The notes beneath the pieces are model-generated. The model did no database searches. It saw nothing but the letters and a program-made list of their open reading frames with translations, and was not told the origin of the DNA. A DNA stretch of 64,000 nt from Archilochus colubris (lineage: Eukaryota; Chordata; Aves; Apodiformes; Trochilidae): NCBI GenBank assembly GCA_023079485.1, contig CM041085.1, positions 28,505,121 through 28,569,120 on the forward strand. Direction: 5' to 3'. Below, in pieces: positions 13,614 through 25,700 of the stretch (its first letter is position 1; every line of letters begins with the position of its first letter). The position numbers and the translations under genes are program-made.

Positions 13614-13621
13614 CTTCCGGG
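13614..13621 (+). promoter_or_regulatory. ETS/GABP-type site
   Basis: CTTCCGGG is a close match to the ETS core (CCGGAAG on the other strand), 40 bases before the start codon. GABP (also called NRF-2) commonly acts through such sites near the start of nuclear genes for mitochondrial proteins, which fits TMEM242's role. Actual binding is inferred. Confidence 0.45.
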
Positions 13622-13660
13622 TTGCGGCCCGCAGCCGCCTTCCCCTCCCGTGCCCTGGCC

Positions 13661-13787
13661 ATGAGGGCGGCTGCCGGCAGGGACGCCCAGGACGGGGCGG
13701 CTCCGATAGACCCCGGGCAAGCGCCCGCCCTGCTCCGGGGGGTCGGGAGCCCTGCGGCCTCTCAGGACAAGCTCTTCTTAATCAAAG
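13661..13787 (+). CDS. TMEM242: TMEM242 coding exon 1 (residues 1-42 plus one base)
   Basis: Starts at the only in-frame ATG before the conserved block; -3 is G, a favourable context. The frame stays open upstream to at least 13622 but without an earlier ATG there. The exon ends in ATC AAA G, followed by the donor gtggag, a serviceable but not consensus 5' splice site. The codon for Gly43 is split 1+2 across intron 1. The leader is compositionally biased by its position in the CpG island and is the least conserved part of the protein. Confidence 0.9.
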
Positions 13788-16700
13788 GTGGAGACAGACC
13801 CCTTCTCCTCTCCTCTCACTGCACGGGTTCGGTACCAGCAGCACGGTCTTTTCCCTCCCGCTCGGAGCTGGCGGCTCCCATGCCCCCTCAGGCGCTTCAC
13901 TCTGGTGCCGAGGCAGGATAGGGGTAGGCTTGGCACTGCTGGCCGGAATCCAGGGAGCTTGGGGGGAGGGGGGAAGAGGCGGGGACCGAGCTCGCTCCGG
14001 GACGGGGGCGGCAGCTGCTGAGCGGTCACCTCCTTTCTTGCTTTGCGTCGCCACGGGGCGCGAAGGCCGCCCGGGCGGAGAGGCGGGGTCGGCAGCGGGG
14101 TCCCAAAGTCATATTGGAGCGGAAAAGGGTCGACGGAATTCGGCCCTTTGGGCTGGGTGCGGACCCGCTCGCTGCCGCCCCCGGCCCTGCCGAGACGCCC
14201 TCGGGGGTGCCGCTGGGAAAGAGGCGGCTCCTATGGAGTTACAGGTAGCTCCGCGGATTTCTTAAAGATTTCCTAACTCACAAGCAGCCCTGCCAGGTTG
14301 ATCCCATACAGGGGGCAGAGGAGAGATAAGAGCGGGGGGCACCGCAAAGCTCACCTCAGCCATACGCACCTGGGAGCGGCGGGGGGCGGCCGGAGCCCCC
14401 TCCTCAGCCGGCAGCACAGCCCCGCTCGCTGGTGCCGCTCACCGGGCTCCCCGCGCCCCCTGGCGGAACGTGGCCGCCGCTCCTCCTCCCGCTCCCGCTC
14501 TGCCGCACCGTCCCAGCGCCGCCTGTCCGGGGAAAGCGGGCACGGTGTGAGGGCGAACTCCTTGCAGAGACACGGGAGTGATGGCTCTGAGCACCCTTAT
14601 GTAGGGTCACGGTTCCCCGTTGCCATGAGCTGTGCACACCCCTTGCAGTGCTTTCCTCCCCGCCCCCCCCACCCCCTCCCAATGCACAATCCTCTCCTCT
14701 TTGAGGAGCTAATTCAAGGTAAACTGAGGTAATTTAAGACCAGTTATTATATCTGAAATCTGAATGTTGAGTAGTAGGCTTTGAAATGTAAAACACAGTG
14801 GACGTGCAAAGTTTGGACAGCACCTGAGGTCTTCCTGCTCCCAGGCAGGAAAGGTGCTTTGTACACTCACATGCCTACAGCAAACTTCTCCCTCACAGTA
14901 ATAGTTTATCTAATTTTTTTTAAAGTGAGACCTAGCATAAGCATGTTTAGTCCTTCCTATTCAGGCCAGTTTTAAATTACCTAACTGGTAGTAGGAAAGG
15001 GAAAACAGGTTGGGTATCAATAGTTGTAAAGGAAGAACCTATAACCTCCCAATTTTTAAATTTTAACAATCAGATGGTTTTGCACAGTGCAGTCTCTGCA
15101 ACAAGCCTTCATCTTAGAAGCGGAGCAGGTATGGCTGCATGTACCTTTGATGCAAGAAGCAGAAGGGATCAGGAGACCCTAGGTGACTTCGGAAACCATT
15201 TGAAACCATTTTTTTTTTTAATAGAGCATTAGAAGGTAAAATGAAAAAACCCGAGGAACAAGTGTTGCTTATGGAATGGTCTTTGGAGGTACTGGTGTGA
15301 TTTTCAAGTGGCCACAACAAAAAAATGACATCTTCACTTTGGGGAAGGATATAGCCACAGAGCAAGACAATCTTAGTAGCCTCGCTTGAAAACATAGAGA
15401 CTTTAGTTTTCAAAATACTCTATTTCAAAACATTCTTACTTTCTTGCCATATTGAGTTAATGAAAACAACGTAGAAGGCTGTGCCTTTCCTTCAGCACGT
15501 GCTCACAGATCTTAATTTTTCAGGTTTAATTTTCAAAACAGGTTTGGTTTTGTGGGGGGTTGTTTGTTTTCCCCTCTCCTTGAGAAACCGTAATTTTTTT
15601 TCTTAAACTTTTCTTGGCAGGTGGACTTTTTCTAGGTACTGTTGCTACAGCAGGAATGATAGCAGGTTTTGGCACCACACTTGCCATGACAAAAAAGAAG
15701 AATCCAGACTGGTTCAATAAGGTTTGAAACTATTTTTAAAACTATTTTTTAGTGGTGGCACTCAGGAAATAAGAATGCGTCTAATGCTTCATTGAAATGT
15801 TGGTATATGTGGAGTTTGGCCATACAAAGTTGATGGTAAGAGCACTGGACTTAACTGAAGTCAGCAAGGGTAGGATGAATTTAAAAATCAATTCAGAGTT
15901 GGCCTGCTAAATACTCTAGTACTTGAGATTAGTTGAAATACATAAAGCTGATACTGTTTGCTGGAGTCATATTACTGCTATATAATGGAATATAATGGAT
16001 GATCTGGTATGATTCTGTGATGTGTCACAAGACTGTCACCTCAGTGATCCAGATCACCATGCAGTCCCACAGTGCTACAGTGAATCGGGAACTGAGGTAA
16101 CTGCAGTGAGGATGGGACTGAGAGGGTAGAAAGTCTGTCAACTGTAGAGTATCGTAGTGGAATTAACTTAGTGAGCATTCAGGCTTTCCACTCCTTCCCC
16201 AATTTGTAAGGGGATTAATGAGAATCAGTAGTGCCTTGGTACTGTGTTATCTGATGGCCAAAAATAATCTGATCCGATGCAATAACCAACAGGAGCCACC
16301 AAAGCATTCTGAAGAAAAAAATTAAAAAACAAAGCTAACAGTTATCCTGTGTTGTTATATTAATCTGAAATACAGTGTATTTAATTGAAGATTGCTTTTT
16401 TCCTCACTGATGCTTTGTTACTGCCAAAAATGTAAGAAACAGATTCTTAAAATTTATCAGTCTTATCTTCACCAACACCTTAAAATACAACATATACTAC
16501 AGATGCTTTTAGGGATCTGAGAACTCATCAGTCATGTTTAATTTAAAAGTGTTAATTCAGTAATTCTAATCATTAATAATTCAGCTGGGGTTGTGTAGCC
16601 AGGAGGAGGCTCTGAGGTGACCTTATAGTGGCTTTCCAATACCTGAATGGGGCCTACAAGACAGCTGGGGTATAGGGCTTTTTGCACAGGTGTGTAGCAA

Positions 16701-19700
16701 GAGGACAAAGGGGCAATGGTTTAAAACTTGAAGAGGGGAGATGTAATTAAATATTACGAGGAAAATCTTTACTGTGAGGGTGGTGAGACACTGGCACAGG
16801 TTGCCCTGTGAAGTTGTGGCTGCCCCCTCCCTGGAAGTGTTCAGGGCCAGGTTGGATGGGGCCTTGAGCAACCTGGTCTGGTGGGAGGTGTCCCTGCCCA
16901 TGCAGGGGGCTTGGAACTACATGATCTTTAAGGTCCCTTCCAACCCTAGCTGTTCTATGATTCTATGAATTACAATGCATATCAAGAGAAGAAAAATTAT
17001 TTTCTATAATGCGCTTACCATCAGAGCCTTTGGATCTGATCAGTTAATCGATCTCCTTTTGTGGTCAAAGAGCATGAGATCCTTCAACTTTCTTTTCAGT
17101 AACAATAAGCACAGGTTTCTTTTCTGAAATAGACAAAACAGAGAACTCCATGAGAAGTTATTTCACAAGCTATAGAAGTATAAAAATATACTACAATAAG
17201 GAAGTTTTCTCCCTCTTTTATAACATTTTTTTTCTAATTTCATTTTTTCTCAGTATTGCATTTTTTGTGGCTTGCACATATTCTTGGGTGTCTGATGTGT
17301 CCTGCTGTGTGAAATTTATCAAGAGTGATGTTCCATTGACATCCAAGAACATATATGCTGGAAATGGCACTACTGCTACTATCTGTAAATATGAATTACT
17401 CAAATATCTGCTAGCAAAAGTCTATTATTCCTGCATCCTAAACTTAAATACTTAAAAAATTAAATAAAAGTGTAAAAGGATTTTTTGTCAGGGTACTTGC
17501 AGGTGAACAATTCAAAAAGCCAGACTTCTTGCCTCACTTTTAGTCCAAATTAGTCTTTTGATCCCCTTCACTGCATGACTGCAGTTACTGTGCTGTCACA
17601 AACTTGGGGAAAGATCCAAAGGAATGAGAATTGATGCTCAGTGTTGGGAAGAAATGGGAGACCTGTCCTCTCAGCATATTTTTCCATCATGTGCCAGTTT
17701 TTATATCAATGAAATAGCAGCATGCCCATCAGATTAGAAACTGAGAGCAAACTATACAGCCTGAGACAGACTTAAATAGTTTTACAGGGGAAAATACATT
17801 TTAGAGGGGAAGCTGTAGCATCACAGCATCATGGCTTCATGACTGCATTCTGACTTCCAGGAAGCAACAGTATGAAACCTTACTCTTGTAGTGTCAGTGT
17901 TACTGGCAATAGATAAAGCTGAAGTTGCCCCTACTGTATCTCTTCCATAGTAAAGTAAATATTGTAAGCATTTGTAGGACTGCTGCCCAAATTGACTCAA
18001 AACTCACGAATCACTGCAGAGACCTTCAGCTAAGAAATGACTGGGACATGTTAAAATGAAATGCTCATATGCAGCAGCCTCCTTGTGGTAAGTGTCCAGT
18101 TTTACCAGCTTTTATCCAGGTGTTTTGTTTTACAATGGGTTATGGCATACACAACAATGAACACAATCAAGGAAAACAGTTGAACAGACCATTTATTTTA
18201 GACACTACTTCCTTTCAGACACACTCTTGTATCCTCAAGCGGACAGCTACAGGGTTGAGGTCTGTGTCTGAAAAAAACAATGTAATTTTTCCTCCCACTT
18301 CCTGCTGATAGCCTCCAGAAAAAAAAACAACAAAACAAAACAAAACAAAAAAAAACCACAAAAAAAAAAAACCACCCCAACAACAACAACAACAAAAAAA
18401 CACACACATATATTTTGGTAACCACATCAGTTAATTCTGCCTTGTATTTTCGTGGCCTGTTTTTTTAGAAAGACTCAGTTATTGTTTAATAGTTTAGTCT
18501 TCAAATAAATAATTTAAAAATAGTTGTTTAAAAAAAAGAGGAGCAGTAATGAAGAGAAAACCATCTGTGGATAGAATAATGGGCTTATGAATAAAGCTCA
18601 GTTCTCTTAAAAACATTTTTTTTTTTTTGTCTTTTTTCTCACGTTTCTGTTGTTTTTTAAAATTTTGTAGCATTTCATTGATCAGCTTTCTTGATGCCCT
18701 GAATAACATATCTGATAATCACAGGATCATGGGATGGTTTGGGCTGAAGGGACCTTAAAGATCATCTAGTTCCAACCTCCTTGCATGGGCAAAGACACAT
18801 TCCACCAGACCAGGTTGTTCAAAGCCCCAAACAACCTGGCCTTGAATCATGTAACAAACTGTGTTTGTTGTTTACAGAAATCCTTATCTGTGTGCATAAT
18901 ACCCTGAGGAATCAGCCTGTGACTGAACACTGTTTGACTGGTGTCACTAAACCCAGATCAATTGTTTCCATTTACCACTTTTTTTTTCTGGGGCAATCAA
19001 GCATTTGAGTGGGGTTTTTTTTGCTAGCAATTTTCACAGATAATGATTCTTCATAGAGGATATTTTTATCCATTTTGTATCTTCCAAATGGGAGAAGTTT
19101 TTCTGCATGTCATTGTATACGGTTAGACTAGGAAAGCAGGAAAAATGTCAGAAATAATAAAGTCTTCTATATCTACTCAGAGCAGTGTCTACTGAAAGAG
19201 TTATTAAAGTTCATTATCTGTGGTAAGAAAATAATAGCACCTGGTGTCATAATGTGACTAAAGAGTTCTGTGTATGTCTGCATGCATATATATATATATA
19301 TGTGTGTATGCTTACAGACCACTGTTTTGTTAACAGCTTCCACTTTGGCATGTCCAAATCAGAATAAATAAAGACTGACACATTTCCCTTGTGTCCTTTG
19401 CAAGTGTGTATTTTTCCTTGGGTAGCTGTGCCTACAGCTAAATCCTAAGAAAAAGTGTTCATGCTGAGAACCATCAAAGGATCATTTTAAATACAGAGCA
19501 AAGATGACAAAAACAAATGGTGTTCTTTCACTGACCATATACCATAATGATGGACACTACATATCTTTAGTTACATCAAAGAAGAAAGAGAACTATTACA
19601 TTTATTTTTTTTAATTATGTTATTTTCAGAGGAAGAATACAATATACTGTTTTCCTACTTTTTGTGCTGGCAAGTGCAGCTCTTTGGCATGTTTTGGAGA

Positions 19701-22700
19701 CAAATTGCTTCTGCAAGTTAATTTCACTTTTCAGTACTTTAAACTATAAATGAAATTATTCTTTATTGAATATATTTGTATGCTTCCACTCCCATTTATG
19801 TTTACCTCTGAGCAATAATTAGGCTTTTTTTCCCAGGACACCTAGTAAGTAAGTAGGACTGTTGAGCAAGGATTGTAGATGCTGGCATTTAGTAGTTTTA
19901 ATCTAAAATCTATGCTTCCATGTGAAGAACTGAACAGCAATCCTTTGTGAGCAAAAAACCCAACAAATTCTTGCTGAGATTTCTCACTATGAGCCAGCGA
20001 ATTATGTCTGTCCAGCTGCCATTGCGGGCTACACAGACTGTAGCTGCTGTATACCAAATACATGGAGTAAAGTGGTGTGGTGAGATGGGAATGGCTGGCT
20101 AGTGGTAGCCAGTCAGTATGAACTGACTCATGTCAGCCAGCATGTGGCTTATGCCCTCAGTAGCTGCAGTGACCATTTGTGCCCTGGGACAGAACAGATT
20201 TCATTGTGCATTGGACATCATCACAACAAAGGCTCTATTTCTCTTGCCCAGGGGTGGCTTTTCTAAGTGGCAGTATTTTGTGTTTTTAGGACACATCTCA
20301 TGGCAGACTTTTAGGAAGCAGTATCTTAATGAGTGGTTAAAACCACCTACTCTTGTTTCTAACAAAAATGATTAGTACAAAGACTGCAGTGTTTTCTGTG
20401 CGGCCACTTGGTGGACTCTGCAGGGGGATGGGTTCAGCACTGTTGCCTGCTTTTTATAAAAACTTCATAAATTATTTCCAGAGCTGCTTCAGAGTTGCAG
20501 CCCCTCATAAGTAGTCTCTCAGTCACTGTTATATGCTCTGTCTAGCTGAAGCCTACTCAGGTTCCTACAGTTACCTCATCTAATCTTTCAGAAGTGCATC
20601 TGGAGAGCTGTAGGCCAGCAGCTGCCCTCCACCCATACCTACCCCAGGAAGTCAGAATGCAGTCATGAAGCCATGATGCTGTGATGCTACAGCTTCCCCT
20701 CTAAAATGTATTTTTTCCCCTGTAAAACTATTTAAGTCTGTCTCAGGCTGTATTGTTTGCTCTCTGTTTCTACTCTGATGGGCATGCTGCTATTTCATTG
20801 ATACAAAAACTGGCACATGATGGAAAAGATGCTGAGAGGATAGGTCTCCCATTTCTTCCCAACACTGAGCATCAATTCTCATTCTTTTGGATCTTTCCCC
20901 AAGTTTGTGACAGCACAGTAACTGCAGTCATGCAGTGAAGGGGATCAAAAGACTAATTTGGACTAAAAGTGAGGCAAGAAGAAAAAAAAAAACAAACCAA
21001 CATAGAATTGACAAGTATTACCTCACCAGCTGAGTATTAGTGTTAGTGCCTGGCAGGAATAAATTGCCAGAACCTAAGGGCTAGTTACATTACTTCTTTC
21101 AACAGCAGTGCTGGCTGATGTTTGCTTTAAGTACCTGTTAAATCTATAGCTTCACCTTGACATGGATAAAAATAATATTTAGGCATTGAACATCTAAGAA
21201 GGATGCAGTAATCTGTAATTATTCATAGTTACACTTGTATTATTATTATACATGACGTGTTATCAAAAATTACTTGCACTGCATACCTGTAAATTTAAGT
21301 AAGAATGCTGCTGCAAAACTGTTTACCTCGATGGTACCTCAGTGATTTTCCAGGAATAGTTAAGTCATTCCCAAAGTCTTGGCTTTTTGAATTGTTCACC
21401 TGCAAGTACCTTGACAAAAGGCATTAATTTAATTATGAAAGCTAATGTGCTATGTGCTAAATACTGGAATATTTCCAAATATTTCACTGAGAGGGCTCTC
21501 AGGAAAGAGTAACAAAATCAATGGTGTACAGTTGTGACTGGTTTTGATTCAGTTTTTCAACTGGTGGGGTAACCGAGTGTTGGAGTCTTCTGCACACAAA
21601 AGAGTTCAGCATTGCTGGGTAATAATTCTCTCTAGTGGAAAGGCAGCTCATCTTCCCACGTGCTCGGCCCTTTGGGTCTGCTGGCAGCTGTAACACTTTG
21701 TGTGGCCACACTAGTACAGGTGGCAAGTCAGGAAAAATTCTAGTTCATTAAGTTAACTTATTAGTTCATCTGTTTTTTTCACTTATTGCTCACTTTGTCT
21801 TAACCACTTTATTTTTGGTTCTAGGGGATTACTTCTACAGCTGCATTACCAGAGAGTGGTTCATCACTGGCCTTACGAGCCCTAGGATGGGGCTCACTCT
21901 ATGCGTGGTGTGGAGTTGGATTGCTGAGTTTTGCCATCTGGAAGGCTCTGGGTGTGCACAGTGTGAGTAGCAAGTATGATCCCCTCAAATACCCTGTTTG
22001 TCCTTGGATAATGAATCTTGGTGTGGCATCTCTACACTAATTCAGCCTATAAGTCACACTTCCATTGACCAGCTGTAGAGTGACTAACTAGAGTTTGTGC
22101 ATGCAGGGACTGCATTCTTACATCTGGAAAAAAAGGGATGTTGTTAGAGGAGACAATTTTGAGGGAGGAACATTTTTTCCTGTTTATCTGCACAGATGTT
22201 TCAGGTTCTTCACAGAAGAGCCAGTGTTCTACTTTAGAGACAAAAATAGTAGCTGCAAACTTTCTATATCCTTTGCTTATTGAATTAAAGTGTGTATCCT
22301 ATCTTTAAAGCAATCCTTTTATTTGAGTTCTGTTTTTTGCATCTAGGCTCTGGGGACATAAGAAAAACTAAGAGGAAACCAGCTTGTTTTCTAGTGCATT
22401 TCTAGAAGGGGCAAGGGAGCAGAAGACTGATTTTTTTTGTGTGCAGTAGACATGCCACATCAAAGCAAAAAAACTTGGGAAGCATCTGTGCATCCCAAGA
22501 GGCTAAAGCTATCTTTAGTAAATTGCTTATGTTCCAGTGTTTCATAGTGTTGCGTGTGACCACTGAAATTCATGTAAGCATTTTTGCTTGCCCCTAGTAA
22601 TGAGTCCCCTGCAGCTGTAAGTTTGGCAGAAGTGTCTGCATCCTCTTTAGGACTAGGAATAATTCCCTTCCATAGGAAACTGTTTGTTTGTTCAGCAAAA

Positions 22701-25700
22701 TGTCTCCCACAACTAAAAGACAGAAACTACTACTCATTCCAGTACTGTTCTCATTAGTATCTTTCTTGGTCACTCTGCTGACGTATGCTGTGTAGGTCAT
22801 GATTTGTGTCCCAACATATAGCACTATGCAACCCTTTATTACTTTCCAATGCTGATTCTTACTAGGAGCCAGTAAAGGAAGACAGAACATCAAAAAAGCA
22901 CAGCAGGAAATGGGAAGGACATGGGAGGCATCCACACAAGTCCTCCTTGTGAGACTGCAGTGGAATGGCAGAGAGGGAGTATTAATTTATACTCCCTGCA
23001 TGCTGAACTACCAAAGTCCACACAGTTTACTATCAGTTGTATCATCAAAAAGGGTTTATTTCACATTTATTTTCCTTCTGTCAGACTCATCCTTGTCCTG
23101 ATGAAGTCCAACAGAATCTGACCCTAGTCTGCAATTTACATTAACATTTTGTCAGTAAGCTTAGTTTTTACTTCCTTGAGTAGTGGCCTAGACCCACTCT
23201 GTGAGGGGGTCTGTGAGGATCGCCCCTTGATCCTGCCTGATCGGGAACAACCATGAGAGCCTGAGAGGGCTAAGCCCCAGGAGATGTCAGTCTGATGGGG
23301 GCTTCTGGCAACCTGGCAGCAGTGGCTGTTGTGTGAGAAGCATACAGCACACTGCAGAGCATTTTAGAGACTAACTGGGCATTCTTAGTCAGAAAGCTGC
23401 ACCTGATTATACTATGTGTTGTGTTCATGGTGAAAGGAGGTGGGGAAACTATTTTAAGAGGCTTCTGCAAATACCTGTTGGTATTGGTTTCAGTTGCAGA
23501 ATGCTTATGTTTCACTGCATTGCACAGTAAGAACTCCAGACACTGAAGGAAGCAGATTTCTGCCAAGAGGCTGTGTCTGCATGTGCTTTTTAACAGTTCT
23601 CTCTCTCTGCTCTCCACTGACATACTTACTGCATTCACTATAGATTATTCACTGCAGAATGGAAAACATGTACAATAGTGCTACTCATTATTACAGAATC
23701 AAGAATTTGCATTTTTAAATTTCCTGTCACACATATCTTTTCCCCATTTTACTGTCTACGTTAAAAATCAAATATACATATATTTAAAATTGCTGGAGGT
23801 ACAACAGCAGAAGTAAGTTAAAAATGAAATATTCTGACCAAAGAAAAAAGGCTGATTAGCATTAAAAAAGTAATATTTTATTATATTTTAAAATTACTGC
23901 TGTCACTTTTTGCATTCTGCTTTAACATACACTGACTGTTGAAAGACAGTATTTTTGTGCTGAAGTATCATATTCCTGAATAGCTGAAATTAAACATATA
24001 AGCCATCTGGTACATTATCAGTTCTGGGTTTTAAAACACATTCTCATTTTAAGAAAAGCCTAAGGAAGGACCTGTTCATTTATTTTCCAGTTTCAGGGGA
24101 ACATTGTGATACTTTTGCATTGCTCATGTAAGCAGGGATCATAGATTAACAACCAGCAGTTAAAATACTGATTTTTAAGAGCAGAATTGCATGGGCTGTA
24201 TCTAATCATTATTAGATATCCACATTGGGTACATTTTTATTATTATGAAACTATTTACTAAAATTATCACTGAGTGAAAAAAAGTTTCTTTCCACATAAG
24301 CTTTTCAGGCCATGCAAGACACTGTAGATTTTACATCAAGCACAGTATTTTCAAATGAACATTTTATCTCAGTTAAACATTTTAAAAAGAGATTTTTATA
24401 AATTTACCTGAATGGTTGAACACTGTGATGTCTTCAGCGTTGTTCACTTGCTCTGTAGTACATGCAGCTTCCCAATATCTCTAAGATGTTACAATTTCAA
24501 ACCTAGCATCAGGTATCAAGATTTGAAAGCTATAAACTTAAGGCAGATTTCAACCTCTGAAAGTGCTGTACCACACCTGACCTGAAGGGAAACTTAACTC
24601 GTTTTGATGCCAGGAATTTGTGTGAATTTATTAACTAAAGCTTTGGCAGCTGGACAAATTGAAGGAGAGGTTCTGCCCAGCCTCTTCACCTTACTGCTGC
24701 TAACAGGAACCAGCTGCCTTTGGGAGCTGCTCATTAGTGATCTGGCCCTGCTGGGCAGCAGCTTCATTTGTTTAACAGCTCTTAGTAATACTGATAATAT
24801 TACTGACAGATAACATTATATATATATATATACATATACGCACACACACATATACATTAACTCTGGTGCATTCCCAAATCCACTGCCAGCTCTGTCCCTG
24901 TGAGTGTCTTGGTGGGATTTGAGCAAATAAAGGGCTGACCTTCACTTTCAGAGTTCGGAGGAAAGTTCCCAGTCAAGTAACAACTGAGCTGCTAAGTATT
25001 GTCTAATCATAGAATCATAGACTGTCAGGTTGGAAAGGACCTCAAGGACCAACTGATCCAACCTTTCTAATATTATTGTTTATATGAGATGTCTCAGCAC
25101 CCTGTCAGGCTGAGTCTTAGAACTTTCCAAAGTGGGGGAACCCACCACTTCCCTGGGAGACCATTCCAATGTCTGACTGTCCTCAGTGAAAAATTTTCCT
25201 CTTGTGTTCAATCAGAATCTCCCCAGGAGCAACTTGTGCCCATTGCCCCTTGTCTTGTCCAAATGGCTCCTTGGAAGCAGGGAGTCTCCATCTTCTCTGC
25301 AGAGCCCCTTTTAAGTACTGGAACATCATAATAAGGTCTCCTCTAAGTCTTCTCTTGACAAGGCTGAACAGACCCAGTTATCTCAACCTCTCCTCATATG
25401 GCAGGTGCTCTAGTATTCTGATCATCCTCATGGCTCTTCTCTGGACCCACTCCAGACTGTCTGCATCCCTTTTTTTACAGCAGGGACCAAAACTGAACAC
25501 AATACTCCAGGTGTGGTCTGACAAGCACCGAGTAGATATTTTATCTCTGCTGGAGATGCCCTTGTTGATGCAGCCCAGCATCCTGTTGTGGTCTGACATA
25601 ATTGTCCTAATCCTTCTGTCAGCATACTTGCCGTAAATCTGAGGTGATCATGTCTGCATCTGTGGGAGGAGATGATGAGCATGTCCCCCACACCTGAAAG

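Larger units (their letters stand above)
13240..14560 (+). promoter_or_regulatory. TMEM242: CpG island promoter of TMEM242
   Basis: Base composition changes abruptly from AT-rich to strongly G+C- and CpG-rich near 13.24 kb and returns near 14.56 kb. The island covers the first coding exon and the first ~770 bases of intron 1, the usual layout for a housekeeping vertebrate gene. No TATA box is evident near the start. GC-box-like GGGCGG words occur around 13581, 13664 and 13694, and a CCAAT word lies at 13248-13252. Long open frames on both strands inside the island (for example 13166-13720 minus) are a by-product of stop-poor GC-rich DNA. The transcription start is not determinable from sequence alone; about 13.5-13.65 kb is plausible. 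Confidence 0.85.
15722..21824 (+). other. TMEM242: TMEM242 intron 2
   Basis: 6,103 bases. Contents in order: a 380-base CR1 copy (16583-16968, +), the left arm of an inverted duplication (17483-17858), an A-rich simple repeat (18319-18408), a CR1 3' end (18718-18846, -), a (TA)n tract (19284-19310), and the right arm of the inverted duplication in two pieces (20647-20981 and 21377-21419). The acceptor tttatttttggttctag lies at the 3' end. A 101-codon open frame at 17150-17455 is probably chance. Confidence 0.85.

Noticed and set aside
13622..13660. Extending the TMEM242 start upstream
   Set aside because: The frame is open back to 13622 but has no ATG there (only a TTG); the ATG at 13661 has good context and fits the family.
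13166..13720. A 184-codon minus-strand open frame in the CpG island
   Set aside because: Stop codons are rare in such GC-rich DNA; the frame is Arg/Pro/Gly-rich with no domain and overlaps the TMEM242 first exon on the other strand.
15995..16025. 'tatgattctgtga' as a CR1 tail
   Set aside because: No CR1 block precedes it; the match is limited to a dozen bases.
25089..25636. Plus-strand open frames of 80-144 codons
   Set aside because: They are antisense to the CR1 ORF2 remnant at 25005-25597 and do not represent genes.
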